This document shows positions 6,344-8,236 of a stretch of DNA of 8,236 bases, piece after piece. The stretch lies in NCBI GenBank assembly GCA_030694835.1, contig JAUYUF010000175.1, positions 1 to 8,236 on the forward strand, given 5' to 3'. This DNA comes from Flavobacteriaceae bacterium (GTDB taxonomy: Bacteria; Bacteroidota; Bacteroidia; Flavobacteriales; Flavobacteriaceae). The position numbers were made by a program, and so were the translations under genes. Under the pieces are notes generated by a model. It saw only the letters and a list, made by a program, of their open reading frames with translations. It was not told the DNA's origin and did not search any database. The first letter of the stretch is position 1; each line of letters starts with the position of its first letter.

Positions 6344-7708
6344 TTAAATACGTTCTGGATTATATCCTAAATAAAGTACTTTTTTCTCTTTAAAAATGAT
6401 GCCATATTCTTCTAATTCTTTTAAGATTGGCGTATAAATTTCTTTGGTTATGGGTAGTTGAACCCCCGGCGTGTTTATTTCACCTTTTAAAATTTTTAAC
6501 GTTGCAATTGCTACTGGAAGACCAACCGTTTTAGCCATAGCGGTATAGGTTTGATCGTCTCCAATGATGCCCATGCTCGACTCAATTTGTTCTTTTTTGC
6601 CGTCGAGTACATAACCAAATTTATGCAACATCACAATCATATCTTTATCTTCTGGCTGTAAAGTCCATTTATCTTTCAATATTTTTTCCAAAATTTGAGC
6701 AGGAGTGGCATTTTTTAGCGCTACTTTTTTAGTTGAACTGAATAAATCGAGTTCTTCTAATTTTTCCCACATGGTATCATCTTGCTCAATTTTTAAGTAA
6801 GAACGCAATTTGATTTCGACTGAATCTGTTGGATGATAAGCTAAAAAAGCATTTATAAAATCGCGGTAACTCATTCTTTCAGAATTTTCTATGATATAAG
6901 AATCGTCAGTCATTCCCAATTGCACAAAAACATTCCAAGCTCTTGAAAATCCAACTTTCCGAATAGTTCCTCTATATAAGGTTAAAATATCATCTAATCC
7001 ATAAATACTTCTATAATTGAGCGAATCTCGGTTAGCTAAACCTTCAAATTTTCCAAATCCTTCAACGTTTAAAATCTCTGTTCTTCTAAATAATTTATGA
7101 TATGGAATGTATTTGTATTGTCCTTCTTGAATAAATTTTGCACCACCACCTTGTCCAGCTATCACTACGTTTCTAGGATTCCAGGTAAATTTATAATTCC
7201 AAGAATTGTTATCACTTTCAGGAGCTACAAGTCCACCGGTAAACGATTCAAAAAGCAACATTTTCCCACCTTGTTCTCTAATTCGATCAATAACTTGCAT
7301 CGCACTCATATGATCAATTCCAGGATCTAAACCAATTTCATTCATAAAAACCAACCCTTTAGCTACAACTTCATCATTCAAAGCTTGCATTGCTGGTGAA
7401 ATATAGGAGGCTGTAACTAAATGTTTTCCATGAGCTAAACAATCTTTGGCAACATCCATATGCAAACTTGCTGGTAGCATTGAAATTACAATATCTGAAT
7501 TTTTAACTGCTTTTATGCGATGTTCATCATTGTGTATATCCAATGAAATAGCAGTGCCATTGGGGTGATTCTTTATTTTATCTTGTGCCTCTTTTAGTGA
7601 TAAATCAGCTACGATAATATGTAATTTTTCTTCAGAAGATTTATTGAGTAAATAGGAAATAAGTGATGATGATGATTTTCCGGCACCTATTATGAGTATG
7701 GTTTTCAT
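6344..7708 (-). CDS. Saccharopine dehydrogenase (Lys9-like)
   Basis: Oxidoreductase interconverting saccharopine with 2-aminoadipate semialdehyde plus glutamate, in lysine metabolism; cytoplasmic. The 454 residues match the length and order of yeast saccharopine reductase Lys9 (about 446). Residues 1-35 are a Rossmann start, MKTILIIGAGKSSSSL (G8, G10) with strand 2 ending IIVAD35; then DIVISMLPASLH (72-83), TASYISPAM (99-107), the family hallmark MNEIGLDPGIDH (122-133), GGLVAPE (158-164), YKFTWNPRNV (172-181), and a C-terminal block DMIVMLHKFGY, YTAMAKTVGLPVAIAT, and ELEEYGIIFKEK. I chose the ATG at 7708 because it puts MKTILIIGAG at the normal N-terminus; a longer frame begins at a TTG at 7747 and adds 13 unlikely residues (YFRFYNFYN). 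D35 suggests NAD(H) rather than NADP(H). It follows the DUF2007-like gene by 64 bases. Confidence 0.92.
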   Translation of the reverse strand: MKTILIIGAGKSSSSLISYLLNKSSEEKLHIIVADLSLKEAQDKIKNHPNGTAISLDIHNDEHRIKAVKNSDIVISMLPASLHMDVAKDCLAHGKHLVTASYISPAMQALNDEVVAKGLVFMNEIGLDPGIDHMSAMQVIDRIREQGGKMLLFESFTGGLVAPESDNNSWNYKFTWNPRNVVIAGQGGGAKFIQEGQYKYIPYHKLFRRTEILNVEGFGKFEGLANRDSLNYRSIYGLDDILTLYRGTIRKVGFSRAWNVFVQLGMTDDSYIIENSERMSYRDFINAFLAYHPTDSVEIKLRSYLKIEQDDTMWEKLEELDLFSSTKKVALKNATPAQILEKILKDKWTLQPEDKDMIVMLHKFGYVLDGKKEQIESSMGIIGDDQTYTAMAKTVGLPVAIATLKILKGEINTPGVQLPITKEIYTPILKELEEYGIIFKEKKVLYLGYNPERI

Positions 7709-7772
7709 TGAAGTAATATTGTAAAAGTTGTAGAAACGAAAATACAAATTACAATTGATAAGAACTCTATAA

Positions 7773-8006
7773 TTAAGTCGTTTTATTTAGATGAATGATG
7801 GATTTTGCTTGTTCAAAATCGGTTTCAAAAACCTTGAGTTTATATCCCTCGACAAAAGAAGTTCCTATGATGAGATTTAAGTTTTCATCAATTATAAGAC
7901 TAGGAATTCCGTAATTTTCTAATTTGAGTTGCGCAATTTGGATTTCATGTATGAAACTAGAAATTAAAACAATTTGCATGGGATTATGTGTATTCTTATT
8001 ATCCAT
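7773..8006 (-). CDS. DUF2007-like small protein
   Basis: 77 residues from ATG at 8006. The body reads QIVLISSFIHEIQIAQLKLENYGIPSLIIDENLN, here split as IVLISSFIHEIQIAQ (12-26) and LKLENYGIPSLIIDEN (27-42), then GYKLKVFETDFEQAKSII (54-71). This is the layout of the DUF2007 / putative signal-transducing fold: a strand, a helix carrying the sites that move between sequences, YGIPS before a second strand, a strand ending in a charged VFETD and a closing helix. The family's molecular role is unknown. A TTG at 8024 would extend it by six residues, but a promoter -7 element overlaps that codon, and ATG at 7979 (MQIVLI) is a third option giving 68 residues. No signal peptide or membrane segment is seen. 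Confidence 0.75.
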   Translation of the reverse strand: MDNKNTHNPMQIVLISSFIHEIQIAQLKLENYGIPSLIIDENLNLIIGTSFVEGYKLKVFETDFEQAKSIIHLNKTT

Positions 8007-8021
8007 ACTTTTGGTTTCTAT

Positions 8022-8029
8022 CAAATTTA
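8022..8029 (-). promoter_or_regulatory. Bacteroidetes-type -7 element before the DUF2007-like gene
   Basis: On the minus strand 8029-8022 reads TAAATTTG, an exact TAnnTTTG match. Transcription would begin a few bases further on, around 8014-8018, leaving a very short leader to the ATG at 8006. The -33 side is poor: TTCG at 8056-8053 with a 23-base spacer is the best candidate. If real, it drives the DUF2007-like gene and possibly the saccharopine dehydrogenase and beta-barrel genes behind it, and it argues against the upstream TTG start at 8024. Confidence 0.5.
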
Positions 8030-8057
8030 GTGATTTGAAATAAATATTACACCGAAT

Positions 8058-8236
8058 TTACAAGTTCTTTTTTTTACAAATCCAGACAAAAACCCCATTA
8101 TTATTAAATGTTTTGACAATGGTATAATCATGTATTATTAAATCATATACTTTATCGCTAACATTAAATATATTTGAGTAAAAGATGTATTCATTAGATT
8201 CATTAAAACTCGAAAATTGTCTTTGATCCTTATTTA
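8058..8236 (-). CDS. C-terminal fragment of an unrecognised protein (5' end off window)
   Basis: The minus strand is open from the right edge to a TAA at 8060-8058, giving 58 residues. The other two minus frames close early (at 8233-8231 or soon after, and near 8210), so this is the plausible coding frame. The composition is coding-like for an AT-rich flavobacterium: Asn-, Phe-, Tyr- and Ile-rich with charged residues, including EYIFYSNIFNVSDKVYDLII and NNNGVFVWICKKKNL at the end. The alternating hydrophobic pattern of the last 30 residues suggests beta strands. I do not recognise the family. It lies 51 bases upstream of the DUF2007-like ATG, with a -7 element between, so it is probably a separate transcription unit. 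Confidence 0.55.
   Translation of the reverse strand, partial: NKDQRQFSSFNESNEYIFYSNIFNVSDKVYDLIIHDYTIVKTFNNNGVFVWICKKKNL

Noticed and set aside
7097..7330. Plus-strand open frame of 77 codons
   Set aside because: Antisense to conserved saccharopine dehydrogenase motifs including MNEIGLDPGIDH.
7737..7751. Possible -7 elements upstream of saccharopine dehydrogenase (minus strand TAATTTG at 7751-7745 and TATTTTCG at 7744-7737)
   Set aside because: The first is one base short of TAnnTTTG and the second has a mismatch; neither has a good -33 partner, so an internal promoter is possible but not supported.

Overview
The window is AT-rich chromosomal DNA from a member of the Bacteroidetes, most likely Flavobacteriaceae. 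Four things point there: a DNA polymerase III alpha subunit that opens with a DnaQ-like exonuclease domain, a ribosomal protein S16 with a long acidic tail, exact matches to the Bacteroidetes -7 promoter element (TAnnTTTG), and no clear Shine-Dalgarno sequences before the start codons. I see no insertion sequence, prophage gene, CRISPR array, tRNA or rRNA. This looks like ordinary core genome.

Layout. Positions 1-3761 (minus strand) hold the first 1253 codons of dnaE; its C-terminal part lies beyond the left edge. A 213-base divergent intergenic region (3762-3974) carries a -7 promoter element and a small leader hairpin for the plus-strand cluster rpsP (3975-4526), rimM (4542-5060) and a trmN6/yfiC-type tRNA A37 methyltransferase (5096-5806). 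This cluster ends in a hairpin whose sequence also contains the stop codon of the convergent minus-strand gene. The minus-strand group, read right to left, is a DUF2007-like small protein (8006-7773), a saccharopine dehydrogenase (7708-6344), and a secreted lipocalin-like beta-barrel protein (6330-5803) 13 bases after it. At the right edge the last 58 codons of an unrecognised minus-strand gene (8236-8058) are visible; this gene is incomplete.

How the genes fit together. The plus-strand cluster is about making and tuning the translation machinery: S16 is a 30S assembly protein, RimM is the 30S maturation factor that binds near S19, and the third gene modifies base 37 of a tRNA. The classical bacterial order is rpsP-rimM-trmD-rplS. 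Here the slot after rimM holds a different position-37 methyltransferase, and trmD/rplS are not in view. The minus-strand saccharopine dehydrogenase closely resembles fungal Lys9 but has an acidic residue where NAD-using Rossmann enzymes have one, which fits lysine breakdown rather than synthesis.

I did not find a convincing undescribed system. The points most worth a second look are the fused exonuclease paired with an eroded PHP metal site in DnaE, the 12-base tandem repeat that builds the S16 acidic tail, the position-37 methyltransferase in the operon, and the interlocked convergent gene ends.
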